The notes under the pieces were generated by a model. That model was given only the letters and a program-made list of their open reading frames with translations. It was not told the DNA's origin and did not search any database. Both the position numbers and the translations under genes were made by a program. Shown here one piece after another: positions 8,838-17,042 of a stretch of DNA of 34,674 nt (position 1 is the first letter of the stretch; every line of letters starts with the position of its first letter). This DNA comes from Lachnospiraceae bacterium (GTDB lineage Bacteria; Bacillota; Clostridia; Lachnospirales; Lachnospiraceae). The stretch lies in the NCBI GenBank assembly GCA_017436865.1, contig JAFSCH010000042.1, positions 1 through 34,674 of the forward strand, written 5' to 3'.

Positions 8838-8957
8838 ATGGTAACTATGCAAGAGGTAAAGTAAATATTGGAATAGAGGATTTCTAGGATGATTAATAGG
8901 TGTAGAGAATATGGGGTAAAAGAACTGCTATTTGAAGAATTTGGTGATGGATTTTAG
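8838..8957 (+). pseudogene. Remnant of a MNT-type nucleotidyltransferase (antitoxin-like) gene
   Basis: A single frame from the ATG at 8838 reads MVTMQEVK-stop-ILE-stop-RISRMINRCREYGVKELL and then FEEFGDGF-stop. The second part matches the usual N-terminus of minimal nucleotidyltransferases (helix, then REYGVKEL leading to LFGSFARG). Here the GS catalytic loop is lost and two in-frame stops interrupt the frame. It is therefore a short decayed fragment. The rest of the gene-free stretch 8641-9081 holds the right inverted repeat, a hairpin at 8998-9021 and the promoter of the next gene. Confidence 0.45.
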
Positions 8958-8997
8958 GTAACCATGTTTAAGAAACTAACAATACCCTCGAACGGTT

Positions 8998-9021
8998 AAA
9001 ATACCCGTTTAAGGGTATTTT
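8998..9021. terminator. Hairpin, possible bidirectional terminator
   Basis: AAAATACCC (8998-9006) and GGGTATTTT (9013-9021) form a perfect 9-bp stem around GTTTAA. The A/T ends give a short U-run on either strand. It separates the decayed MNT region from the Uma2 gene promoter. It could instead be an operator. Confidence 0.45.
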
Positions 9022-9025
9022 GAAA

Positions 9026-9054
9026 TTGATAATTATCCGTTTTTGGAATAAACT
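9026..9054 (+). promoter_or_regulatory. Sigma-A-type promoter of the XRE-Uma2 gene
   Basis: TTGATA (9026-9031) and TAAACT (9049-9054) are separated by 17 bases, 28 bases upstream of the start codon at 9082. A GATAATTATC palindrome overlaps the -35 box (9028-9037) and could be a repressor site. Confidence 0.5.
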
Positions 9055-9081
9055 AATAACAGAAAGAAAGAGGTGATGATC

Positions 9082-9828
9082 ATGTACCGAGATATTCTGC
9101 GTGAGAAAAAGGAAAAAATGAACTGGACAACGGAAGAGTTGTCGAATCGTTCCGGTGTACCAATTGGAACGATAAATAAAATATTGAGTGGAGAGACTGC
9201 ATCGCCACGCTATGACACGATGCAGGCACTGGATGAAGCATTTCGTGAGGAAGAAGCACTTATGCTGAGGGAAGCAGCTATATATGAAGCAAGTGATGAA
9301 ACACGAGAGTATACGTTAGATGATTATTATCGCCTTCCAGATGATGTCAGAGCAGAACTGATTGATGGAAAGTTCTTTTTTATGCAGAGTCCGACTTCGA
9401 CTCATCAAGGGATGTTAGTAAAATTTGTATATCAGTCGATGAATTTTATTATGCAACATCAAGGAGAGGGTAAAACATTTGTAGCTCCTCTGGACGTTCA
9501 GCTTGACTGCGATGATAAGACTATGGTACAGCCTGATTTTATGATTATCTGTGATAAGGAAAAGATTTGGAAGGACAGAATCTATGGTGCACCTGACTTT
9601 GTTGTGGAAGTGTTATCGCCATCGACCAAGAAAAGAGATACAGATATCAAGCTCCTAAAATACAAGAAAGCCGGAGTCAGAGAATACTGGATTGTTGATA
9701 CAGATAAGGAAAGAGTCATTTGCTATTTTTTTGAAGAAGATGGATTGATGCCGAATGTCTATACGTTTCAGAGTAAAGTTCCGGTAAGGATTTATGATGG
9801 AGAGTTGGAGATTAGACTGGATGGATAA
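9082..9828 (+). CDS. XRE helix-turn-helix / Uma2 endonuclease-fold fusion protein
   Basis: A 248-aa two-domain protein. Residues 1-60 are a Cro/CI-type DNA-binding domain (WTTEELSNRSGVPIGTINKILSG is a clear helix-turn-helix). From about residue 77 to the end is a Uma2 (DUF820) PD-(D/E)XK domain. This has RAELIDGK (Glu92), VQPDFMII (Asp152), FVVEVLSPST (Glu176) and a basic KYKKAGVREYW stretch, which together form the expected nuclease-type site. Uma2 proteins are common in cyanobacteria and found scattered in Clostridia; their substrate is not established. ATG 9082 is chosen because GAGGTGAT lies about 7 bases upstream; an in-frame GTG at 9073 is part of that ribosome site. The N-terminal HTH suggests autoregulation or targeting to a DNA sequence. 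It stands alone between accessory and metabolic genes. Confidence 0.88.
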   Translation: MYRDILREKKEKMNWTTEELSNRSGVPIGTINKILSGETASPRYDTMQALDEAFREEEALMLREAAIYEASDETREYTLDDYYRLPDDVRAELIDGKFFFMQSPTSTHQGMLVKFVYQSMNFIMQHQGEGKTFVAPLDVQLDCDDKTMVQPDFMIICDKEKIWKDRIYGAPDFVVEVLSPSTKKRDTDIKLLKYKKAGVREYWIVDTDKERVICYFFEEDGLMPNVYTFQSKVPVRIYDGELEIRLDG

Positions 9829-9909
9829 CAGGAATATAGACATCTTATTTCTTCATATACTACAAAGATAGCATCCTCGCATGCTAAATGGCAGCAGAAG
9901 GCAGGTAGT

Positions 9910-10596
9910 ATGAAGAAGGTTAGAAGAATGAATCAAAAATATATCATATTAGGAGAAGTAGCATTATGTCTGCTTCTCTTTTTCATTTATTTTATCAGAC
10001 AGGCAGGAGATATCAGAGAAAGCATGGCAATTCTGCAGGAGGAAAAAAAGATAGCGATTACCTTTGATGATGGGCCGCATCCACAGTTTACGGAACAGCT
10101 TTTAGACGGATTAAAGGAGAGGGGCGTTCAGGCTACTTTTTTTGTGACGGGGGAACATGCAGAGCTTCATCCCGATATTATAGAGAGAATGAATGAGGAA
10201 GGACATATAATCGGTAATCATACTTATAGTCATATGCAATTGACAAAAGGAAACCGTGATAGTTTTAAGGATGAATTGATTAAGACGAATCAAATTTTAA
10301 ATGAAATTACGGGAGAAGAAGTGGTGTATGTCCGGCCACCTTATGGAACATGGGACAAAAGCTTTGAAACGGAATTAAATATGATTCCTGTTTTATGGAA
10401 TATTGATCCTTTGGATTGGTGTTCGCAGGATGTTACAGGTGTTGTGAATAAAGTAATGAAGGAAGCGGATGAAAACGCCATTATTCTTATGCACGATTAT
10501 TATGAGACAAGTGTAACGGCTGCTTTACAAATTGTAGATAGATTGCAAGAAAAAGGATACACATTTGTAACGATAGAAGAGATAATGTTTGATTAA
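9910..10596 (+). CDS. Membrane-anchored polysaccharide deacetylase (CE4, NodB fold)
   Basis: A 228-aa enzyme that should remove acetyl groups from N-acetylated sugars in peptidoglycan or other polysaccharide outside the membrane. An uncleaved-looking N-terminal membrane segment (about 11-29) anchors it. All CE4 motifs are present: TFDDGPH with Asp53 (base) and Asp54 (metal), HTYSH with metal ligands His104 and His108, RPPYG, LWNIDPLDW and ILMHDYY near the C-terminus. The short form without extra domains resembles the PdaA/PdaB-like or chitooligosaccharide deacetylase group. AGAAGGCAGG precedes the ATG. The gene is alone on its strand between the Uma2 gene and the decayed glycan locus. No terminator was evident after it. 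Confidence 0.93.
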   Translation: MKKVRRMNQKYIILGEVALCLLLFFIYFIRQAGDIRESMAILQEEKKIAITFDDGPHPQFTEQLLDGLKERGVQATFFVTGEHAELHPDIIERMNEEGHIIGNHTYSHMQLTKGNRDSFKDELIKTNQILNEITGEEVVYVRPPYGTWDKSFETELNMIPVLWNIDPLDWCSQDVTGVVNKVMKEADENAIILMHDYYETSVTAALQIVDRLQEKGYTFVTIEEIMFD

Positions 10597-10713
10597 TTGT
10601 TGTTATGCAGTGTATTTTTTAATAAAATAGAAGAAGGAAACAATTGATATCATAGTTTTAGTAAAGAAATGGGAAGTATATCTGACGATAAGTAAGGAGG
10701 AATGCTTAACAGT

Positions 10714-11520
10714 ATGAGAAGAGTAGTAAAACTGATGGAAGACTGGATGTTTACGAATCAGGCAGGAAAAAGACATCCGGTAGATTTACCTCATACATGG
10801 AATGCCGCCGACGGTCAGGACGGGGGAAATGATTATTACCGTGGTACGTGTGTCTATGAAAAGAAATTTCAGGTGCCGGAGTTTCAGGATGAGGAATGTG
10901 TTTATTTACAGTTTCATGGAGTAAATGCAAGTGCAAGAGTAATCCTGAATGAGGAAGAAGTAGGTACACATGATAACGGCTATTCGACTTTTCGGGCAGA
11001 TGTTACCAAGGTACTTCGAACAGAGAATGTACTTAGGGTAGAGGTTGATAACAGTGTCAATGAACGTGTCTATCCACAGAAGGCAGATTTTACCTTTTAC
11101 GGCGGCATTTACAGAGATGTGGAACTGCTAATCGTATCGAGAGAGCATTTTGATTTAGATTACTATGGTGGTCCTGGTCTACAGGTGACAACCGATGTTC
11201 AAGATAAAAAGGGCATCGTTCATGTTAAAACATATACCAATGTGAAAAATCTTGCAGAAAAGAAAATGCAGGTTATGGTGAAGCTCATAGATGCAGAAGG
11301 AAATCTGGTAAAAGCAGCAGAGGGCTATGATACGATTTTGGAAGTTGAGAATGCACATCTCTGGAATGGAATAAAGGATCCGTATCTCTATACCTTACAA
11401 GCGGGACTATTCCGTGAAGGAGAGCTTATTGATACGATTGCATGTAAATGTGGTATCCGAACCATTCATGTAGACCCTGATAAAGGATTTTTCCTAAATG
11501 GTAAAGGATATGTTGGATAA
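10714..11520 (+). pseudogene. N-terminal part of a GH2 beta-galactosidase/glucuronidase, truncated by deletion
   Basis: The first roughly 265 residues of a glycoside hydrolase family 2 enzyme: the sugar-binding jelly roll (DLPHTWNAADGQ, YYRGTCVYEKKF, YLQFHGVNASARVILN, FTFYGGIYRDVEL) and the immunoglobulin-like domain ending GFFLNGKG. A normal enzyme would continue from FFLNGK into the catalytic barrel. Here the frame ends five codons later. Downstream sequence in another frame (from 11498) is the C-terminal part of the same family, so a block of barrel including the acid/base Asn-Glu motif has been lost. AAGGAGG at 10694 serves the ATG at 10714 (an ATG at 10702 would be too close). Beta-galactosidase function should be lost unless another copy exists. 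Confidence 0.8.
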
Positions 11521-12200
11521 TCATCATGCACTGCAAAAGCTTTGTAAGGAAATGGATCCGACAAGACCAACCACACTTGCATGCTTTGCAATGTGTAGTC
11601 CGTTCCATACGGTTACCAAGATTTCCGATATTGTGGCATGGAATCTGTATTTAGGTTGGTATGTACCGGGACTGTTCCTAAATGACTTATTTATGAAGTT
11701 CTATCACTGGAAATATCCGAAGCGTTGTTTGGGTTATTCTGAATATGGCGCAGAGGGAATGCCAAATCTTCACAGTGCAAGGCCAAAACGAGGCGACCAT
11801 ACGGAGGAATATCAGGCAAAATATCATGAATATATGTTGGAATGCTTTGAAAGACATTCATTCTTGTGGTCAACTTATGTCTGGAACATGTTTGACTTTG
11901 CAACAGATGCCAGAAATCAGGGTGGCGAACCGGGAATGAATCACAAGGGGTTAGTTACCTTTGACAGAAGAATCAAAAAGGACAGCTTTTATATTTATAA
12001 AGCGTGGTGGAGTGAGGAACCATTTGTCCATCTATGTGGTAAACGATATGAATATCGTGCAGAGAAGGTTACAAATGTAACGGTGTACTCGAATCAGAAT
12101 GAAGTATCACTTTATAACAATGGAAAGCTTGTGGAAACGAAGACAGGAACACACGCATTTCATTTTCAGGTTACGATGAAGGCAGATGGAACGGTTCAGA
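11498..12200 (+). pseudogene. C-terminal catalytic part of the GH2 enzyme, shifted in frame
   Basis: The frame from 11498 opens with DNHHALQKLCKEMDPTRP, ordinary GH2 barrel sequence that should sit about 150 residues beyond the point where the upstream fragment stops. It contains the nucleophile region LGYSEYGAEG, then FLWSTYVWNMFDF, and a following beta domain (VYSNQNEVSLYNNGKLV). Near 12200 it runs without a break into GH3 sequence, so the open frame 11498-13813 (771 codons) is a chimera of two enzymes. The exact join cannot be fixed by eye. No independent ribosome site of quality precedes 11498. This half keeps the nucleophile Glu but has lost the N-terminal domains and acid/base residue. 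Confidence 0.75.
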
Positions 12201-13726
12201 AGATTATCGTACTGATTAACTCTGCAAATCCGCTACAGGTAGATTTTTTAAAGAATAATGAATATGCAATCGATGCATGTCTTTGGATAGGTGATGTAGG
12301 TATTTCCGGTGTGAATGCAGTAGCAGAGATTCTGGCAGGTAATGTAACACCTTCCGGAAGTCTGGTTGATACATACTGCTATGATAATTTCTCATCACCG
12401 GCTATGGCAAACTTTGTACCGACTACTTATGGCGGCTATACGGAAGGGATTATTCCTGCAAATGCAAGTACTTATATGATTTATCAAGAGGGTATTTATG
12501 TAGGTTATAAGTATTACGAGACACGTTATGAAGATTATGTTATGGGAACAGGTAATGCAGGAAATTACGCATATCGTGATGACATTGCCTTCCCATTTGG
12601 ACATGGTTTAAGCTATACCAGCTTTGAATATAGTAATGTAAATATGGTTTATAATGAGGCAACAGACCAGTTTGAAGTGACTGTAACGATAACGAATACA
12701 GGAGATACTTATTCAGGCAAAGAAACAGTTCAGGTATATGCACAGGCTCCATACACGGCATATGACGTGGAACATGGTGTAGAAAAGGTTTCCGTTGCAC
12801 TTTGTGGTTTTGCGAAGACAGATATTCTTGCGCCGGGTGCTTCTGAGACCATTACCGTATATGTAGATAAGAGAGATTTCGCTTCGTATGATACTTATGG
12901 TGCAGGAACCTATATTTTGGACGATGGTGATTATTATCTAATCGTAGCAACAGATGCACATAATGCAGTAAATAATGTTCTTGCTGCAAAGGGCTACACG
13001 GTAGCAAATACAGATGGACGTATGGATGTGGATGGTAATGCTGAGCTTGTATGTCAGTGGAATAATCCAAGCTTTGATGCTACAACCTATGCAACCAGTA
13101 AGAATGGAACAGAGATTACCAATCAGCTTTCCAATGCAGACTTAAATCTGTATGAAGGAAATGACACAAGTGTCATTTATGTAACAAGAAATGACTGGTC
13201 AGGAACCTTCCCAAGCCAGATTGTACAGATTGCTTTAACAGATCAGATGGTAGAGGATTTACAGGATATCCAGTATGATCCTGCTGATTATGAGGCAATG
13301 GAAATGCCTACACTTGGAGCAAAGAATGGCTTAAAGCTTTATGATATGATTGGGCTTGATTATGACGATCCAAAGTGGGAGTTATTATTAGACCAGATGG
13401 AATTTGATGAAATGGTAACCTTAATCGGTGATGCATTTCATTGGACCATGCCTGTAAAATCTATTGAAGCTCCGGAAACCAATATTCACAGAACGCCTTA
13501 TGGTGGACGTAATTTTGAGTACTATAGTGAGGATGGTTTCTTATCGGGTAAGATGAGTGCGTATGAGGTAGCCGCAATTCAGGCTAAGGGTGTTCACGTT
13601 GTTATGAAGCACTTTGCATTAAATGATTCAGAGCAGGACAGAATCGGTCTTGGAGTATGGTTAAATGAGCAGGCAGCTCGTGAAATCTACTTAAAGGCTT
13701 ATCAGGCAGCATTTGAAGAAGGGACA
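12201..13726 (+). pseudogene. GH3 beta-glucosidase remnant (C-domain, Fn3-like, broken barrel)
   Basis: This part has the swapped GH3 layout seen in Lachnospiraceae, in which the alpha/beta sandwich precedes the barrel. In order it shows the C-domain (KIIVLINSANPLQVDFL, DACLWIGDVG, GNVTPSGSLVDTY, FPFGHGLSYTSFEY), a fibronectin-like domain (VTVTITNTGDTYSGKETVQVY), then the barrel. The barrel has an internal deletion at about 13470, where MPVKSIEAP jumps to ETNIHRTPYGGRNFEYYSE. It is then cut at about 13720 after YQAAFEEG, before the catalytic nucleophile aspartate. The start is missing because GH2 sequence is fused in front. Catalysis is not expected. Confidence 0.78.
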
Positions 13727-14336
13727 GCGTGCAGCACTTGCCTTATATACCAGAATTGCATTGATTTGTTATGTAGGTGTACTGGCATTGCTGGTTATCT
13801 GGAATCAGGGTAATCCGGCTACGATGTTATCTTTAAAAAATATCAATATGTATACTATTATTTTTATCATTTGTTATGCAATTGGTTATGGTGCATATTA
13901 CTCCACAGCGGATATGCCGATTCCGATGGTAGCGGATTGCTCCGACTATGAAACCTACCGAAGCGGTAATTATGTACCGGGTATCATGGGAACTTTGTTT
14001 AGTCTTGTAGACAAGCTGGTATCCTCACTTGGTTCTACCATTGTAGGGCTTGCGGTTATGCTGATTGGTATAGAGACACTTCCGGATACCAAGACACCTT
14101 ATTTACCGGGGATGAAATGGGTGGTTATTGTTCTGTTCTGCATATTACCAATGATTGCGTGGATATTGACACAATATGCAATGCACCGTTACAGTCTTTC
14201 GGGCGAGCGTATGAAGGAGATTCAGTCAGTAAATGCTGTGCGAAAACATGCAATGAATGAAGGTATGTCGATGGAAGAAGCGATGCACAAATGGCAGACG
14301 ATAGAAGATGTACCAAAGGAATTTAGGCAGAACTAG
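13713..14336 (+). pseudogene. C-terminal half of a GPH/MelB-type sugar:cation symporter
   Basis: About 205 residues of a major-facilitator sugar transporter: a loop KKGQRAALALY, then membrane helices, the motif PIPMVADCSDYETYRSGNYVPG and a final cytoplasmic helix. This corresponds to roughly the last 45 percent of a normal 450-470-aa glycoside-pentoside-hexuronide symporter. The N-terminal half is gone. The sequence is joined to the GH3 barrel across GAAGAAGGG at about 13713-13730, a stretch both parents could share. There is no start signal of its own. Family neighbours GH2 and GH3 suggest it once imported beta-galactosides or beta-glucosides. Confidence 0.8.
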
Positions 14337-14464
14337 TTTACAGATTTTTCATTTTGAGGTATGCTTGACTCTGGATTAATTATAGATTTAAGGTAACAGT
14401 GAGACCGATAAGGAAAGTCGGAAGAGAAAAGTTACACGTTAAGTTAAGAGTTAAGGGAGAGCAT

Positions 14465-15709
14465 ATGAAAAAGAAAGTATTAGCTATTGTAGCTGGCGTA
14501 TTAGTGCTTGGAGCGCTTGCGTGCGGATTTGGTTTTATGATGAAAAGCGAGAAAATAACTCAGGAAGATTTCCTACATGTTGAAAATGGAAATCTGGTAA
14601 CAGAGGCAGGTGAAACGGTGCTTCTACAAGGTGTAAATCTCGGAGGCTGGCTTTTACAGGAAAGTTGGATGTGCCCAGTAAATGGAGAAGATAGAAAATG
14701 GGCACATCTCGATACGTTGAATGTATTGGAGTCACGTTTTGGATATGAGAAAGCAGCTAATCTGATAAAGACTTATCAGGACAACTGGATTACAGAATGG
14801 GATATCGAAAATATTGCCAAGATGGGTTGTAATGTGATACGTGTTCCTTTTTGGTATCGCAATTTTATGAAGGATGAGCAGGGAACTTGGATTACGGAAA
14901 ATATGGATGAGAACCCTGGATTTCAAAGACTTGATTGGGTGATAGAGCAGGCAGGGAAAAATGGCATGTATGTCATTTTGGATATGCACGGTTGTCCGGG
15001 AGGACAGAGTATGGATCACTGTTGTGGAACACTTTCTAGGAATGACCTTTATACCGATGTGAATTGTCAAAATGTGATGGAATTATTATGGACGGTAATA
15101 GCAGCTAGATATAAAGATAATCCGGTGGTTGCGGCATATGACATTATGAATGAGCCACAAAATAATAGTGAATATGAGGGTGAACATAGTTATAATCCTT
15201 GGACGCCAGAGTCGTGGCAAATGAGTAATCAGATATATGACAAAATGATTAAGGCAATTCGTCAAATAGATAATAGGCATGTCATCACAGTAGAAGGAAT
15301 CTGGCGAGTATCGAATCTTCCTGATCCGGCAACGATGGGATGGGAGAACATGATGTATCAGACTCATTTATATGATAATGATGAGAATTTTGAGATACAG
15401 ACGCAGGCTATGGCAGACACAATGACAAAGTATGGTGTTGCAGGATATGTTGGTGAATTCCAAAATCTGAATGGAATCGAAATGTGTCAGAACAAGAACA
15501 TCAATTGGACAACATGGACCTATAAAGGAACAGATCACGATGCGGACAGCTTTTTCTGGTATTTTGGTAAAGAGGTATGGGATGCAGATGTTCAGAATGA
15601 CAGCTATGAAATGCTTCTTATAAAATGGGGAGAAGTATTAAAAACTCAGAATTTTAGTGACAGAAATAGAGTTCTTAATGCGATAAAAGATGCTTTTGAG
15701 GAAGAGTAA
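14465..15709 (+). CDS. Secreted or anchored GH5 glucanase (endoglucanase / exo-1,3-beta-glucanase type)
   Basis: A 414-aa glycoside hydrolase family 5 enzyme that should cleave beta-glucan outside the cell. The N-terminal hydrophobic stretch (about 4-26, ending ALACGFG) is a signal peptide or anchor; the Cys is not in a perfect lipobox. The barrel follows: LLQGVNLGGWLLQE, MGCNVIRVPFWY, MYVILDMHG, YDIMNEP with acid/base Glu230, THLYD, and GEFQ with nucleophile Glu331. All catalytic elements are present, so unlike its upstream neighbours the gene is intact. The ATG at 14465 follows AAGGGAGAG; upstream in-frame codons from 14399 lack a ribosome site. A strong terminator follows at 15727. The GGWLLQES start resembles yeast-type exo-1,3-glucanases (BglC), so beta-1,3 or mixed-link glucan is possible. 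Confidence 0.9.
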   Translation: MKKKVLAIVAGVLVLGALACGFGFMMKSEKITQEDFLHVENGNLVTEAGETVLLQGVNLGGWLLQESWMCPVNGEDRKWAHLDTLNVLESRFGYEKAANLIKTYQDNWITEWDIENIAKMGCNVIRVPFWYRNFMKDEQGTWITENMDENPGFQRLDWVIEQAGKNGMYVILDMHGCPGGQSMDHCCGTLSRNDLYTDVNCQNVMELLWTVIAARYKDNPVVAAYDIMNEPQNNSEYEGEHSYNPWTPESWQMSNQIYDKMIKAIRQIDNRHVITVEGIWRVSNLPDPATMGWENMMYQTHLYDNDENFEIQTQAMADTMTKYGVAGYVGEFQNLNGIEMCQNKNINWTTWTYKGTDHDADSFFWYFGKEVWDADVQNDSYEMLLIKWGEVLKTQNFSDRNRVLNAIKDAFEEE

Positions 15710-15726
15710 AATGTTATAGAGAATAA

Positions 15727-15756
15727 AAAAAGGAGGTGATGTCAGACCTCCTTTTT
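15727..15756. terminator. Bidirectional intrinsic terminator between GH5 and ECF genes
   Basis: AAAAAGGAGGT (15727-15737) pairs with ACCTCCTTTTT (15746-15756), an 11-bp perfect stem with an 8-base loop. The T-run serves the plus strand, and the A-run at 15724-15731 gives a U-run for the convergent minus-strand gene ending at 15760. Confidence 0.9.
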
Positions 15757-15759
15757 GTG

Positions 15760-16323
15760 TTAAACAATCTCTTGCAAAGTGGGGATTGTTTGGCTAGGTA
15801 AGAGTTTGGCGCGTTCCAATGCATGATATAAAATCGGAAGTAAAATAAATTGCACAATAATTCCTGGCAGGCAGGAAACAAAATAGTTTGTTGCCCATAT
15901 TTGAATCGAAAGACTTCCCGGAGCAAAGAGAAAAGCTCTTGCGATTCCAGTAATAATACGACCTATTAGCATCGCGGAAACTAAGGAAATATAAATGTCA
16001 GCTGTTTTATTCCTTGTATGAATCAGATGTATTAGTAGTCCACTTATTAGTCCGTAGAGTGCTAGCTCTAACATCATGGTAGGAAGATAACCAATGCCCG
16101 GCATGCCAGTAATAAAGCTGGAAAGGACAGGACCAAAAAGTCCACATAGTAAGCCATATTGCCAGCCACATACCAGTCCACAGATAAAGACAGGAAGATG
16201 CATAGGTGAGAACAGAGTGCCGCCGTCAGGAATTAAGTGAAAGGCAAGTGGGAGTATGACACAAAGAGCCATACAGATAGCAGAGATTATAGTTTTTCTT
16301 AGATGAATAGAATATTTTAGCAT
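15760..16323 (-). CDS. ECF transporter substrate-binding S component
   Basis: A 187-aa very hydrophobic protein with about six membrane segments, the size and form of energy-coupling-factor S components (ECF_trnsprt, PF12822), which bind a vitamin or micronutrient and dock with a shared EcfT/EcfA module encoded elsewhere. Motifs HLPVFICGLVCGWQYGLLCGLFGP and MMLELALYGLISGLL are typical. The substrate cannot be read from sequence alone. The ATG at 16323 has AAAGGA six bases upstream; a start further out at 16359 falls inside the leader hairpin tail and is unlikely. The gene has a long structured 5' leader (16355-16510) with an attenuator-like terminator, which suggests control by a ligand or by antitermination. 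It is divergent from DUF3842. Confidence 0.82.
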   Translation of the reverse strand: MLKYSIHLRKTIISAICMALCVILPLAFHLIPDGGTLFSPMHLPVFICGLVCGWQYGLLCGLFGPVLSSFITGMPGIGYLPTMMLELALYGLISGLLIHLIHTRNKTADIYISLVSAMLIGRIITGIARAFLFAPGSLSIQIWATNYFVSCLPGIIVQFILLPILYHALERAKLLPSQTIPTLQEIV

Positions 16324-16354
16324 ATGATGTCCTTTCTTTTTGTAAACAATAAAA

Positions 16355-16401
16355 GCCACGAAAAACAGACTCTTTTTCGAAAGAGTTCCAGCCTTCGTGG
16401 C
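16355..16401 (-). terminator. Attenuator-like hairpin in the leader of the ECF S-component gene
   Basis: In the minus-strand transcript GCCACGAA pairs with UUCGUGGC, enclosing an internal loop and an ACUCUUU/AAAGAGU stem capped by CGAA, followed by CUUUUAUUGUUU. This looks like an intrinsic terminator 32 bases before the start codon, inside the leader, so it should reduce read-through unless an upstream structure blocks it. Confidence 0.6.
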
Positions 16402-16407
16402 AAATTT

Positions 16408-16523
16408 TTATAGTATTATAGGATTGTTTTAATACGTAAAAACCATTCTTCTGAGTGGAATATCTGTTACTTGGTATAGTGCTAAGTGACAGATAGCTTC
16501 TTCGTGAAGCTTATAGTATTATA
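16408..16523 (-). promoter_or_regulatory. Structured leader and promoter region of the ECF gene, flanked by 13-bp direct repeats
   Basis: TTATAGTATTATA occurs at 16408-16420 and 16511-16523. On the minus strand each copy contains TATAAT. The outer copy has TTGACA upstream (16548-16543), a little far at 19 bases, or 17 bases to the adjacent ATTATA. Between the repeats are three hairpins: TAGCTTC/GAAGCT (16495-16512), ATCTGT..ACAGAT (16462-16494) and CCATTC/GAGTGG (16443-16458). I could not match it to a riboswitch class I know. This and the attenuator fill the gene-free stretch to 16637. Confidence 0.5.
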
Positions 16524-16556
16524 ATATAATACTTAATGGATTTGTCAAGCAAGGAG

Positions 16557-16586
16557 TTGCAAGGATGTTTTGGTACATGCTATGAT
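16557..16586 (+). promoter_or_regulatory. Promoter of the DUF3842 gene
   Basis: TTGCAA (16557-16562), 18-base spacer, TATGAT (16581-16586), giving a leader of about 45 bases before the ATG at 16638. Confidence 0.5.
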
Positions 16587-16637
16587 TTTGTAAGAACAAA
16601 AAAACGAGCAATATTAAACTTTATGAGGGAAGAAAAT

Positions 16638-17042
16638 ATGCGAGTAATGGTCATGGATGGACAGGGTGGAGGAATAGGAAAGGCTTTAGTAGAAGTACTT
16701 CATGATAAATGTTCACAAATAGAGATAGTTGCAGTGGGAACAAATGCAACGGCAACAGCTAATATGATGAAAGGTGGAACTGTGCTTGGTGCAACCGGAG
16801 AAAATGCGGTTGTGTTTAATAGCAAGAAAGTTGATGCGATAGTAGGACCTATTGGAATTGTGATGGCAAATGCTATGCTTGGAGAGATTACTCCTAAGAT
16901 GGCGGAAGCAGTATCGTCAAGTGATGCAAGATTGTATCTAATTCCAATGAACCGTTGTCATGCGAATGTAATCGGAATTGAGAACAAGAAGTTGTCCGAG
17001 TATATTGTAGAAGCAGTTGAGCGAATTATGGAAGAAGCGTGA
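16638..17042 (+). CDS. DUF3842 family protein
   Basis: A 134-aa protein matching the DUF3842 family of Clostridia. It begins MRVMVMDGQGGGIGKALVE, a Rossmann-like nucleotide-binding start with a glycine-rich loop (residues 7-13). It continues with VGTNATATANMMKGG, ATGENAVVFN, VGPIGIVMANAMLGEITPKMAEA and IPMNRCHANVIG, all strongly conserved in the family. The biochemical role is not established. GAGGGAA precedes the ATG at 16638; an open frame reaching back to 16536 overlaps the promoter and is not credible. The stop overlaps the next start by 4 bases (GTGA), so it is translationally coupled to the kinase-like gene. Confidence 0.88.
   Translation: MRVMVMDGQGGGIGKALVEVLHDKCSQIEIVAVGTNATATANMMKGGTVLGATGENAVVFNSKKVDAIVGPIGIVMANAMLGEITPKMAEAVSSSDARLYLIPMNRCHANVIGIENKKLSEYIVEAVERIMEEA

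Noticed and set aside
11498-13813. A 771-codon open frame that could be read as a new bifunctional GH2-GH3 enzyme.
   Set aside because: Its parts are incomplete pieces of two separate families, with the GH3 barrel gapped and cut before the nucleophile; deletion products explain it better than a designed fusion.
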